NCBI GenBank assembly: GCA_002839375.1
Contig: PGXY01000007.1
Span: 310,001-374,000, forward strand
Direction of reading: 5' to 3'
Length of the DNA: 64,000 bases
Source: Spirochaetae bacterium HGW-Spirochaetae-1
GTDB taxonomy: Bacteria; Spirochaetota; UBA4802; UBA5550
The notes beneath the pieces are model-generated. The model ran no database searches. It had not been told where the DNA came from and saw nothing but the letters and a program-made list of their open reading frames with translations. The position numbers and the translations under genes were made by a program. This document shows positions 52,420 to 63,445 of this stretch, in pieces. Every line of letters starts with the position of its first letter. Position 1 is the first letter of the stretch.

Positions 52420-53547
52420 ATGATACCCTTCAACAAACCCTGTGTGACCGGAAAGGAAGAACAATACCTGAAAAAAGTCATTGAAAACGGCATCTTCGCA
52501 GGCGACAACGAATTCACTAAAAAATGCCATGCATGGTTCGACAATGTATTCCCCGGATCACGAAGCCTCATGACTCCCTCGGCCACCCATGCCCTGGACA
52601 TGTCGTGCATCCTCATCGACCTGAGGCCCGGCGACGAGGTGATAGTTCCCTCCTTCACCTTCCCGGCCACGGCCACCTGCGCCACCATGCGCGGCGCAAC
52701 ACCGGTCTTTGTAGACATACGGCCCGATACTTTAAACATAAACGAAAATCTCATTGAAGAGGCTATAACGGGCCGCACCAGGGCCATCCTGCCGGTGCAC
52801 TACGCGGGAGTTGGCTGTGAGATGGAGGCCATCATGGACATTGCCCGTCGCCACAATCTGCCGATCATCGAGGACTCGGCCCAGGCGATCCTCTGTTCAT
52901 ACAAGGGCAAACCCCTGGGAACCTTTGGGCTCTTCGGCTGCTTCAGCTTTCATGAGACCAAGAACCTTCAGTGCGGCGAAGGGGGCGCCATGATCATTAA
53001 TGATCCCGCATACTTTGAACGGGCCGAAATTCTCAGGGAAAAGGGAACAAACCGCTCTAAGTTCTGGCGCGGCGAGATAGACAAGTATTCCTGGGTGGAT
53101 ACGGGATCATCCTATATCCCTTCAGAACTCACCTCGGCCTTTTTATACGCGCAGCTTGAACAGGCTGAAACGATCATGAAGGACCGGTTGAAAAGCTGGG
53201 ACCTGTATTATAAAGGGCTTACTCCCCTTGAAGATAAGGGACACATCGAACTGCCTCGTATCCCGGAACACTGCAAGCACAACGGTCATATTTTTTATAT
53301 TAAGGTAAGAGATCTTAAAGAGCGAGACGCGATTATTAAATTTCTCCGTGAAAAGGGCATATACAGTGTGTTTCACTATGTGCCTCTGCACAGCTCCCAG
53401 GCCGGTCGTAAATATGGGCGCATGCACGGCGAGGACTGCTACACCACGAAGGAAAGCGACCGGCTTGTGCGGCTGCCCATGTATTATCAATTAACAAATG
53501 AAGAAATACATAAAGTCATTGATAATGTGCAATCATTTTTCGCTTAA
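52420..53547 (+). CDS. rffA: dTDP-4-amino-4,6-dideoxygalactose transaminase (RffA/WecE)
   Basis: 375 residues, DegT/DnrJ/EryC1 fold. IPFNKPCVTGKEEQYL and SFHETKN (PLP Lys) match RffA/WecE. Turns dTDP-4-keto-6-deoxyglucose into dTDP-Fuc4N. GGAG lies 5 bases before the ATG. It overlaps the convergent GT-C gene by 15 bases. Confidence 0.92.
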   Translation: MIPFNKPCVTGKEEQYLKKVIENGIFAGDNEFTKKCHAWFDNVFPGSRSLMTPSATHALDMSCILIDLRPGDEVIVPSFTFPATATCATMRGATPVFVDIRPDTLNINENLIEEAITGRTRAILPVHYAGVGCEMEAIMDIARRHNLPIIEDSAQAILCSYKGKPLGTFGLFGCFSFHETKNLQCGEGGAMIINDPAYFERAEILREKGTNRSKFWRGEIDKYSWVDTGSSYIPSELTSAFLYAQLEQAETIMKDRLKSWDLYYKGLTPLEDKGHIELPRIPEHCKHNGHIFYIKVRDLKERDAIIKFLREKGIYSVFHYVPLHSSQAGRKYGRMHGEDCYTTKESDRLVRLPMYYQLTNEEIHKVIDNVQSFFA

Positions 53548-55773
53548 CTTTTTAAAAGGATCACCGATAACAGCCGGTTCGGGCGGATATATAAGGGGCG
53601 GTTTGCCGGTATATGTTCCCTTCAAAACACCCTGCACTATCATTCGCGCCCCGGCTGCGCTCCTTACGCCTTCAGTTTTCTCCATAAAAAATTCAAGAGC
53701 CTTATACCATTTTGTGTTTTTGATTGAATTAACATCTCCTGTCTTCATCTCCGACAAAGGAGCCGGGGAAAATACGCTGTTGCCGGCATTAAAAATTGAA
53801 CCAGGCAACGATGCGCCGGTTCCGGGCTCTGTTTCTGTATTTTTCCAAATCCAATAGTTGATAATGCCATAGTTATACGCACCGTACAGGTCATCGGATT
53901 CCTTCTCCAGGGCCTTATTGACATATTCAAGCGCTTTGCGGTCAATATTTCCAGTCCATGATTCAACGGCTTTATGGTAATACATAGATATAAGCAGATA
54001 TTTATCCACAAAAACCGTATCGGATACGTTTTCAAATATCCCGATTGCGTTGGAGTAATCACGGTTATAATAGGCCACAACACCTTTTATATAGTCGCCC
54101 ATCTTCTGGACGACTTCCACCTGATCCGCCAGTCCAAACCGCCGACTCATACTGGTAAATATTATTTGCACACCCTCCCAGTCCCGAATGCTCAGAGCAA
54201 AAGCGCATGCCTCTGCCGCGCTATGAAGGTTCTTTATGTTTCCCAATGATGATCCCCGGACAATACTGTTTTGAGGCAGCGGCACTTCCTTCTTTACGAA
54301 TACCGGCCCTGAAGGGCCGTAGTAGGCCAGTTTCCAATCCGCAGATTCGTAAAAATAGGTAATGAGTACCTGATTCATATATTGAAGATTAATTACATCA
54401 AAGGGATACTTTTTAACAAAGGATTCAATGCTTTTACCGCTATCGAAATCTAAAAATTCCCTGTACATATCCTTAAAAGGAAAATAACGCGGATCGATCA
54501 TTATTTTAACATCCGGCCCCAGCCTCCAGAGCATATAACCGCCGTTATTATATACATTGCCTATTTTATAAGCTGAATAATTCTGTTTTATAAATTCCGT
54601 TTCATCCATGGAGTTAATATAGCCATTTCCCAGTCCCAGCCACTGTTCCCTCGGAGGGGTAAACAGGGCATTGTAAACGGTCCAGCGGACCTGATCGAGA
54701 CTGATCAGCACTACGATGATGATGTAAACCCACACGACAGCCTTGCGTTTAATTTTCGCAATCAAAGCGTCATCGGCCAGCATATACAGGGTATTGAATG
54801 CAAAGACAGGAGCCCAGAAAAAAGTGGTCCGTAAAAACTTGAGATACAGCGCGATATAAAACAAGTTTGTTAAAATAATAGCAAAATCATACTTTTTAGT
54901 TTTCTTAACGGCAATAAAAGCATACAATGTCACCAAAAGCGAGATGATAATATAAAGTGTTGGGTTTGTAATTCCAAAAGTGGCGCTGTATGCGGATATT
55001 CTCTCAAAATCCCCGGATACCGCATCATACTGAAACGTCATTTGGAATAACTGTACAGGATATTTCCACCCATAAGGCGTTATAAATAAAGCTATTCCCG
55101 AGAGAATGAACGCTATTAAAAGATGTTTCCGTACCTCTGCTTCGAGGGCCTCTGTTGGATTAAACCGAGAATTTATAATATCTCCGAGAAGGACAAGCCC
55201 GAGGAAAGGAAAACCGAATATAAAAGCGCCATGAGTGTTGACCCACAGGAGCATGATTACGGGAAACAGGTATACAGCTTTATAATATTTCTTCCCCTCA
55301 ACCCTGATAAACCACCACAGAAAGACCGTTATAAACATGAATAAAAAAGAAATTATCTCCGGCTTAATCAATGTTGCTCCAATTCCTGCAATGAGCAGAG
55401 AAACAAGCCCGGTCAATCCTGAAAGGGGATGAAAAGCTACCCCTGTTTTGATGGCTGCCCAGACAAATAAAAACAGGGAAAGCAGCGGGATTATATAGCG
55501 CAACGCATACAGGGCATTGACCCCCCCCCATTGATATAATTTATAGAAACATATCTCGGGCAGCCATGCACAATAAATAATATCGTTTGTCGCCTTTGTC
55601 CATGTGTATATGGTATGATCCGGTATCAATGTTTTATTTTCGAGAAGATATTTGCCATAGGACATGTGCCACCATGTATCGCCATCACCAATGGGGCGTG
55701 TGTACATGAAAAAAATAACGATAACGCAGAGTAGTATTGAAAAAACAAACACGCCCTTCTTAAGCAGTTCCAT
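53533..55773 (-). CDS. Polytopic GT-C-like membrane protein with TPR-like tail
   Basis: 746 residues. Ten or so transmembrane helices in residues 1-370, a loop GDGDTWWHMSYGKYLLEN after helix 1 (the DTWWH motif of a widespread uncharacterised family), NVYNNGGYMLWRLGPDVKIM after the membrane part, then helical repeats near 520-690. Likely lipid-linked glycan transfer at the outer face; unproven. Confidence 0.75.
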   Translation of the reverse strand: MELLKKGVFVFSILLCVIVIFFMYTRPIGDGDTWWHMSYGKYLLENKTLIPDHTIYTWTKATNDIIYCAWLPEICFYKLYQWGGVNALYALRYIIPLLSLFLFVWAAIKTGVAFHPLSGLTGLVSLLIAGIGATLIKPEIISFLFMFITVFLWWFIRVEGKKYYKAVYLFPVIMLLWVNTHGAFIFGFPFLGLVLLGDIINSRFNPTEALEAEVRKHLLIAFILSGIALFITPYGWKYPVQLFQMTFQYDAVSGDFERISAYSATFGITNPTLYIIISLLVTLYAFIAVKKTKKYDFAIILTNLFYIALYLKFLRTTFFWAPVFAFNTLYMLADDALIAKIKRKAVVWVYIIIVVLISLDQVRWTVYNALFTPPREQWLGLGNGYINSMDETEFIKQNYSAYKIGNVYNNGGYMLWRLGPDVKIMIDPRYFPFKDMYREFLDFDSGKSIESFVKKYPFDVINLQYMNQVLITYFYESADWKLAYYGPSGPVFVKKEVPLPQNSIVRGSSLGNIKNLHSAAEACAFALSIRDWEGVQIIFTSMSRRFGLADQVEVVQKMGDYIKGVVAYYNRDYSNAIGIFENVSDTVFVDKYLLISMYYHKAVESWTGNIDRKALEYVNKALEKESDDLYGAYNYGIINYWIWKNTETEPGTGASLPGSIFNAGNSVFSPAPLSEMKTGDVNSIKNTKWYKALEFFMEKTEGVRSAAGARMIVQGVLKGTYTGKPPLIYPPEPAVIGDPFKKLSEK

Positions 55774-56150
55774 TGTATAGCAGCACTCCTTCTTAACAAA
55801 AATAATACGATCGAGTCGATAATAACTCCATGATATTTTTATACTGTCAAGAAAAAATGAACAGATATTTCTTATAATCTCACTGGATTGAAAAATTAAT
55901 TATTAAAAACTTTTTTATCGAGCATTGAATATCAAAACAACCACATAATATTAATCATTTAATTAATATTTAAACAACATTATGTCTCTTTTTGTGCATA
56001 TTTAAACAAATACATTCAAATTTTTGGTTATTTTTGTTACAAAAAAGATTGACTTTATAATTTACGTATGGCTAAATCACTGCTAGCGTATGTTCTTTTT
56101 ACGCTATCATTTAAAGTATATAATAAATAAAAAAATGGAGGTCTCACTAC
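55774..56150. other. AT-rich divergent intergenic region
   Basis: Very AT-rich. Apart from the promoter and ribosome binding site listed for the barrel gene, no ORF, hairpin or repeat of note was seen. It must also hold the promoter of the GT-C gene. Confidence 0.4.
56096..56124 (+). promoter_or_regulatory. Promoter of the small barrel gene
   Basis: TTTTTA (56096-56101), 17 bases, perfect TATAAT (56119-56124). GGAGG at 56137-56141 is the ribosome binding site. Confidence 0.6.
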
Positions 56151-57029
56151 ATGAAGAAAGTTAACATTCTTCTAATGGCACTGGTCATTGCTCTGGCATT
56201 CGGCACAACTGCCTTCGCCAAAAACGGTCTGTCCGTGGGTGTTGGTTTTGGTACAAAATTTGACTGTAATAGTCTCGGCGACACCATATCCAATGATGGT
56301 CTTGACAAAATTGATGACGATGGTACGAATTACGGCTCGGCGATTATTCCCGAAAACACACTTATTGCAATGGATAAATTGGGCTACGTCAAAAATGTCA
56401 AAGATGCTGGATCAATCACAGCTTTCGATTTCGCCATCAATGCACGTTACGATATGCTCAATTACCTCTTCGTCAGGACCGGATTCAACTATAACAGTAA
56501 TTTCGGCATGACGAAAACGTCATGGAAATATGATGGAACAAATGGAACTGTTTCTGCATTGGGTCTTATCGATGCCAAGCAGTCCCAAACATGGGAATAT
56601 TCCTCATGGGCCATTCCTATTCAGTTAGGTCTCAATATTCCCATCAGCGAAGGCAAATATAACATCTATATGGGAATGGGTATCACCATGGCCAAAGGTA
56701 CATGGTCTCTTAAAGTAAAGGCCCCTGCCCAGGCTTATCAATTATTTACCGGTGATGCTAATGGCGCCATTGATACCAAAGTTACATTTGATAACTTCGG
56801 TGTTGGCCTCAACTATCTTCTTGGTGTTGATGCAGAAGTGTATGACAACCTTTTCGTCTTTGTTGAAATGGAGTATCAGTTTGTTGCCGGTATGAGCAAA
56901 GCGGAAACCGTTAAAGACGCTGATGCAATACCAGTTCTCGGAACAAACACAATGGCATACCCGGTTGTTTCCGGCGGTGCTATTTATCGCGTTGGCGTGA
57001 AATACCATCTGGGATTTGCGTCAATATAA
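56151..57029 (+). CDS. Outer-membrane beta-barrel protein
   Basis: 292 residues. Signal peptide (MKKVNILLMALVIALAFGTT, cleavage after AFA). Alternating strands such as IPIQLGLNIPISEGKYNIYM and the C-terminal YRVGVKYHLGFASI suggest an 8- to 12-stranded barrel. Not an obvious OmpW. Strong expression is likely given its promoter, ribosome binding site and terminator. Confidence 0.75.
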   Translation: MKKVNILLMALVIALAFGTTAFAKNGLSVGVGFGTKFDCNSLGDTISNDGLDKIDDDGTNYGSAIIPENTLIAMDKLGYVKNVKDAGSITAFDFAINARYDMLNYLFVRTGFNYNSNFGMTKTSWKYDGTNGTVSALGLIDAKQSQTWEYSSWAIPIQLGLNIPISEGKYNIYMGMGITMAKGTWSLKVKAPAQAYQLFTGDANGAIDTKVTFDNFGVGLNYLLGVDAEVYDNLFVFVEMEYQFVAGMSKAETVKDADAIPVLGTNTMAYPVVSGGAIYRVGVKYHLGFASI

Positions 57030-57052
57030 GCTCTTTTCCATTTAAATTACAA

Positions 57053-57087
57053 AAAAATCCGCCCTCCTCCCGAGGGCGGATTTTTTT
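57053..57087 (+). terminator. Strong intrinsic terminator of the barrel gene
   Basis: A 14-bp stem (57053-57066 / 57072-57085) with a 5-base loop and a T-run. A-rich on the left, so it works on both strands. Confidence 0.9.
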
Positions 57088-57251
57088 ATATGCTTGCATT
57101 GAGCTATAAAGGCGACGGGTAAAAAAACAGAGTTTTTGTAAATAATCCCTGTTATATCAGTTAAGGAAGAAAAATAGAAAACTTTACAGGAAGATTATAA
57201 TCTACGAAAGCAAGGTCTCCAATATAACGGTTTTGTGATAACATATTCATT

Positions 57252-58163
57252 TTAAAATCTTAACGAAACCGCAGCATCAAATCCTTCATACGGACCTATT
57301 TCCCGCGCCCTCTCATTCCTCTGAGTTGCCATGGAAACCCGCGAGAAAAACGATACTGATATTCTTTGTTCCGCTACGGAATTCAAACCGTTTTCTTCAT
57401 TGAGCTTATCAATATACTTATATGAATAGATCATGTCTCCGATAGTCAGGGCCAGCCATATTGACGCCGAAGTGATGGCCCATATCTGATACGTCTTTCT
57501 CTTAAAATATCTATCTACTACTGAATTATTACTCATACCGGAATCCGATTTGGAAACAGTTCCTATCATTGGTACGACAAGGGGAGTAAAGAAAAAAATG
57601 CTCTTTGAAACGGCAAAAGTCATTCCCATTACCGGTTTGGTTCCCGCCCAGAGACTCCCGCTGTACATGGGAATCAACGAAATCCACATGGCCGTCTTCG
57701 GCGAATAATACTTTTTCTCTCCGGAAACCATCTGCCTGTGCTTCACCTTCATCTTCCTCGCCCGGTTCTTCTCATCCACTACGGTGTAAACCGAATCCTT
57801 TTTAATCACTGTTTCATCAGAAGAGGAAAGCTCCTTCCGCACGGTGTAGGCAGTCTCGTCCTCATCAACAATATAGGCCTTCATCCGGGTATTATCGTTC
57901 ATGAAAAACTCATACTGTACTTTATAATCTTCCCCTTCCAGGACCCGGAGCACCGAATCTGCCGGAATTTCCATTTTAATGTTATTTTTCCCCTTAAAAG
58001 ATACGGTCTTGTCGGTTTCTCCCGTGACTGTCCCTTCCATGATAGTCCCGTCTTTCAAAAACAGGGCTTCGGCAAAAAGATTTTGCGTCGATAAAAACAT
58101 GCAGGCCAGCATGGTGATTATTCCCATGGCCGGTACGATTGATTTTTGAATGCTCTGTTTCAT
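57252..58163 (-). CDS. Membrane protein of unknown function
   Basis: 303 residues. Signal-like N-terminus; a beta-rich part (FLKDGTIMEGTVTGETDKTV), then hydrophobic segments near 158-200 and 225-245. No family recognised. AGGAAGGA lies 3 to 10 bases before the ATG. Confidence 0.6.
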   Translation of the reverse strand: MKQSIQKSIVPAMGIITMLACMFLSTQNLFAEALFLKDGTIMEGTVTGETDKTVSFKGKNNIKMEIPADSVLRVLEGEDYKVQYEFFMNDNTRMKAYIVDEDETAYTVRKELSSSDETVIKKDSVYTVVDEKNRARKMKVKHRQMVSGEKKYYSPKTAMWISLIPMYSGSLWAGTKPVMGMTFAVSKSIFFFTPLVVPMIGTVSKSDSGMSNNSVVDRYFKRKTYQIWAITSASIWLALTIGDMIYSYKYIDKLNEENGLNSVAEQRISVSFFSRVSMATQRNERAREIGPYEGFDAAVSLRF

Positions 58164-58522
58164 GTATCCTTCCTGTGATTGCGCCTGACTCCCTCCCTCT
58201 GCCGTATAGACGCGATTAATCGCGTCTGTACGGGTGAAAGAAGGCTGCGCCGTAAATTTATATAGCTCTTAATATGGGACGAGCATGGCGTGATTCATCT
58301 TTTATTGCAATTATTTTTTGCTATAACGGGGCAGACTGGAAACCTTAAATCAGGTTTTAAAACAATACTGGGAAATATTTGCCGAGTTCCCGTATAGCCT
58401 GATCTTTCTTTAATAAATAACATTATTCTCACTGATACAAAATCCAGGATATGTTGATTTCGTATCGCGGTATCAGTACTATGAGATATGATTAAAAAAC
58501 TTTACTGACCATAAATTTTATA
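58164..58522. other. Intergenic region with a palindromic repeat
   Basis: The 58164-58885 gap holds the palindrome at 58202-58233, the promoter at 58523 and the paired repeats at 58553/58599. No gene is seen. Confidence 0.4.
58202..58233. repeat. Palindromic repeat (32 bp, one mismatch pair)
   Basis: The perfect 20-bp palindrome AGACGCGATTAATCGCGTCT (58208-58227), extended by CCGTA / TACGG arms with one mismatched pair. In RNA it would form a 16-bp hairpin with one U-G pair. Confidence 0.85.
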
Positions 58523-58551
58523 TTGACACGTGAAGATACTTTCTATATTCT
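58523..58551 (+). promoter_or_regulatory. Promoter of the FadL-like gene
   Basis: TTGACA (58523-58528), 17 bases, TATTCT (58546-58551). The leader would be about 330 bases, unusually long. Confidence 0.5.
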
Positions 58552-58552
58552 A

Positions 58553-58612
58553 TAATATAGATTATATAGTTTTTTTTATCTTTATTATGATGCCTTTTTA
58601 ATATAGATTATA
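58553..58612 (+). repeat. 14-base direct repeat pair in the FadL-like gene leader
   Basis: TAATATAGATTATA occurs exactly at 58553-58566 and 58599-58612 (46-base period). Confidence 0.7.
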
Positions 58613-58885
58613 CCGTATCTGTCTTAATAGAATTGATTTTATTGAATTTATTTGCAATAAGCTTCACATCTTCGGATTCTCGTTTTGTTTTTTTCAATTG
58701 ATAGGTCTAAGCCGGAACAAAGGTTATTATTTATAAGTCCGGCAAAATGAATTAAATAATCATTCTAAACCCAAATCAAAATCAGTCCTGACAATGAGCA
58801 GACTATATATAATCATTTATTCAAAATAATTCAGGGATAAAAGTGTATTCCTGTTAAAATAATATTTAAATTAAAGAGGTGTAAA

Positions 58886-60058
58886 ATGAAGAAGTATAAG
58901 GTTATGAGTTTACTATCCGTCTTATCGCTGCTGATTGCAAGCAACGCATTTGCTACAAATGGTATGCGGCTCATAGGTTTCGGACCCGTACAGAGGGCCA
59001 TGGGGGGCGTAGGCGTCAGTGCCACCCTTGATGGAGCTTCCACTCTGACGAATCCTGCCGGCATGGTAGATCTGAAAGGAAGGATCGATTTTGGTGCTAC
59101 GTATTTTTCTCCTTTTGTAACACTGGAAACCGGTGGCGGCGATATCGACTCGGACAAAGGAGCCTCACCGGTCCCGGCTTTCGGGCTTATTATTCCGACT
59201 GCTATTGACAATCTCAGCTTCGGTGTAGGGGCATACGGTGTTTCAGGCATGGGTGTTGATTTCAATCTGTCTGCCATGAGCATGATCATGTATACCTCCT
59301 ATTCACTGATGCGTTTCACTCCCGGCGTTGCCTACAAAATCATGGATATGATTTCCGTCGGCGCGACCGCAAATATCATGTACGCCACTATGGAATATTC
59401 CATGAATCTTGGTGGCGGTCAGATGTCCGATATGGGCGCTTCGGCCTTCGGGGGAGGATTCACTCTAGGCGTGCAGGTAAAACCAATCGAAATGGTTACC
59501 ATAGGCTTCGTATATGAATCGACAAGCTGGTTCCAGAATTTCAAATTCAACCAGTACATCGACGGCGGCACGGTAACTGAAAACTCTATGGACTTTAACC
59601 AGCCCATGAACCTTACTGCCGGGGTGAGCGCCGAACCGATAAAGGGCCTCATCATCGCCTTCGATCTTCAGTGGATCCAGTGGTCCGAAACGAACGGCAA
59701 CAATAAGCCCGCCTTTACCGGCGGCAACATGGATATGGACTGGGAAGACCAGATTGTATACAAGGTCGGCGTTCAATACGCAGTTATACCTCTCGTCACG
59801 GTCCGGGCTGGAGTCAACTACGGCAAGAGCCCCGTACCGTCATCTTCCAAGGACGCCAATCAGTACGGCGTGAATGCCGCTTTTCCCGCCATTACCGAAT
59901 GGCATATTACGGGAGGTCTTGGCCTGAACCTCTCAGAAAAACTTGAAGTAAATCTTGGCGCGATGTTCGCACCTGAAGCATCACTGGCCGTCGGTGCTTT
60001 AGGCAAAGTGAAAATGACCCAGTATTCACTTGATGCAGGTGTAGGATACAAATTCTAA
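58886..60058 (+). CDS. FadL/OmpP1-family outer-membrane protein
   Basis: 390 residues. Signal peptide ending NAFAT; NGMRLIGFGPVQRAMGGVGV and LTNPAGMVDLKGR are the FadL N-terminal hatch and NPAG motif. Ends YSLDAGVGYKF. Imports hydrophobic compounds in the family. Confidence 0.88.
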   Translation: MKKYKVMSLLSVLSLLIASNAFATNGMRLIGFGPVQRAMGGVGVSATLDGASTLTNPAGMVDLKGRIDFGATYFSPFVTLETGGGDIDSDKGASPVPAFGLIIPTAIDNLSFGVGAYGVSGMGVDFNLSAMSMIMYTSYSLMRFTPGVAYKIMDMISVGATANIMYATMEYSMNLGGGQMSDMGASAFGGGFTLGVQVKPIEMVTIGFVYESTSWFQNFKFNQYIDGGTVTENSMDFNQPMNLTAGVSAEPIKGLIIAFDLQWIQWSETNGNNKPAFTGGNMDMDWEDQIVYKVGVQYAVIPLVTVRAGVNYGKSPVPSSSKDANQYGVNAAFPAITEWHITGGLGLNLSEKLEVNLGAMFAPEASLAVGALGKVKMTQYSLDAGVGYKF

Positions 60059-60085
60059 TTATCTGCTTTAATCAACAAGCAATAC

Positions 60086-60119
60086 AAAAAGGGGTAGCTT
60101 TCCGGGATACCCCTTTTTT
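60086..60119. terminator. Bidirectional intrinsic terminator (FadL-like / pyrG)
   Basis: 11-bp stem AAAAAGGGGTA / TACCCCTTTTT (60086-60096, 60108-60118) between convergent genes, T-run on both strands. Confidence 0.85.
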
Positions 60120-60165
60120 GCCTTATAGGTACGGACAGGTCGCGACCTGTCCGTACCTATAAGGC
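60120..60165. repeat. 46-bp perfect palindrome
   Basis: Perfect inverted repeat centred between 60142 and 60143 with no spacer; core GGACAGGTCGCGACCTGTCC. It lies directly after the terminator and before the pyrG stop. Confidence 0.95.
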
Positions 60166-60182
60166 CCATAGATCGATATTTA

Positions 60183-62091
<1,909 letters not shown>

Positions 62092-62120
62092 TTGACATTA
62101 TTTCTGTCATAAATTACATT
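62092..62120 (+). promoter_or_regulatory. Promoter of the PilZ gene pair
   Basis: TTGACA (62092-62097), 17 bases, TACATT (62115-62120); about 80-base leader. Confidence 0.65.
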
Positions 62121-62206
62121 TTCTACACTGCGCTTCCCCCAGGATAGCGCCGGTTCTGACTGCAACAGTGCCTTTGCACAACGAGAAGCTTCTGAGTGAG
62201 GATAAA

Positions 62207-62584
62207 ATGGCTGAAAAAAGGAAATACCAGCGGTATGCCTGCAAGCTGAAAGCAAAATACGACTATTATGAAGGCAATCCCGATGATATGGACATTGCAA
62301 CAATCACTCCCATAAAAGGGGATGGATATATTCTTGATATAAGCCAGGGCGGGCTTTTTATTATTACAAATGAGCGGGTCGCCATAGGCATGCCCATACG
62401 AATTAACTTCAAGACTAAAAAAGAAGACCATAGCATAATGGGCAAAATCATCCGGACGGGCCTTTTAAAAAACAACCCGTCGGAAGTAGCGCTGAAATTC
62501 GCCCGTTTTTCCGCCAAGGGAGATGCCTATATCGCCATCGAGTTCGATGAAACCATTCCCGAAATCTCGGACAAGGACATATGA
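62207..62584 (+). CDS. PilZ-domain protein
   Basis: 125 residues. RKYQRY (the RxxxR-type c-di-GMP binding start) and DISQGGLFI (the (D/N)xSxxG motif) are both present, so it may bind c-di-GMP. GAGG lies 5 bases before the ATG; an upstream GTG at 62168 is unlikely. Overlaps the next gene by 4 bases. Confidence 0.85.
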   Translation: MAEKRKYQRYACKLKAKYDYYEGNPDDMDIATITPIKGDGYILDISQGGLFIITNERVAIGMPIRINFKTKKEDHSIMGKIIRTGLLKNNPSEVALKFARFSAKGDAYIAIEFDETIPEISDKDI

Positions 62585-63438
62585 AGCACAAGATTATCCG
62601 GATAGACAGCATTGCTGAAATCGATACATCAAAAATCAACGTGTATGACCTCAATAACCGCTATATCGATCCCCGGGGAAACATATACGGACTTAAATAT
62701 GACCGCCTCAGGAAAAAAATTGAGATAATCCGTCTTGTCAGAACCCTTACCGATGAAGCACCGGTCATGCAGCATAAAATCATCCAGAAAAAAATCGATG
62801 ATACCCGTAATATAGTCGAGGAAGAGGACTATGAGGAGGAGCTTGACGGGGATATGTCCGTGGAAGAAGAACGTATCTTTGATCCTCTCACCCTTGTCAA
62901 CGAAACGCTGCGCATGATGGACTCACACCGGGAACGGCTCAAGGGCATCATGATGAACATAAAGAATTCCAATGTATTCCCCAAGGAGAACAAATCGGAA
63001 AGCATCGAGCTGGAAAACATCTTCCGAAACATGGAAATAGACGGCATCCAGCATTTTGAAAAAGTTGACAACTATGAACGCGAACTGACCAGTTATCCCC
63101 GGTCCATCACCTATTACCAGGCGAAAGTGGATACCCACGGCCGGCAGGTAATCGAGATGCTGGGCGGCAACAATGAACGCATCCTCCGTTTCATCCACTT
63201 TTACGAGATGTACAATTCCATCACCGCCCTGTACAGAAACCTGCGGAAAATCCTAACAACCCTGATAGAATTCGTGGCTGTCAAGGACGTGGAAAACATG
63301 AAAACACTTACAGCCTTTGAACGGCAGAGCTTTGAGGATGCCACGGTTTCCATCGATAATACTATGCGTGAGATTGACCGTATTCTCGACAGCATGGTAC
63401 CCATGGGCGAATACCTGCAGGATCCCGAAAACTTCTGA
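62581..63438 (+). CDS. Hypothetical partner of the PilZ protein
   Basis: 285 residues, unrecognised. Acidic stretch near 80-97 (EEEDYEEELDGD), then mostly helical, with AVKDVENMKTLTAFERQSFE near the end. Coupled to the PilZ gene by ATGA overlap. Confidence 0.65.
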   Translation: MKHKIIRIDSIAEIDTSKINVYDLNNRYIDPRGNIYGLKYDRLRKKIEIIRLVRTLTDEAPVMQHKIIQKKIDDTRNIVEEEDYEEELDGDMSVEEERIFDPLTLVNETLRMMDSHRERLKGIMMNIKNSNVFPKENKSESIELENIFRNMEIDGIQHFEKVDNYERELTSYPRSITYYQAKVDTHGRQVIEMLGGNNERILRFIHFYEMYNSITALYRNLRKILTTLIEFVAVKDVENMKTLTAFERQSFEDATVSIDNTMREIDRILDSMVPMGEYLQDPENF

Positions 63439-63445
63439 TCAGAAG
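63432..63445. repeat. 14-bp palindrome joining convergent stop codons
   Basis: CTTCTGATCAGAAG holds the TGA stops of both neighbouring genes, back to back. Confidence 0.8.
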
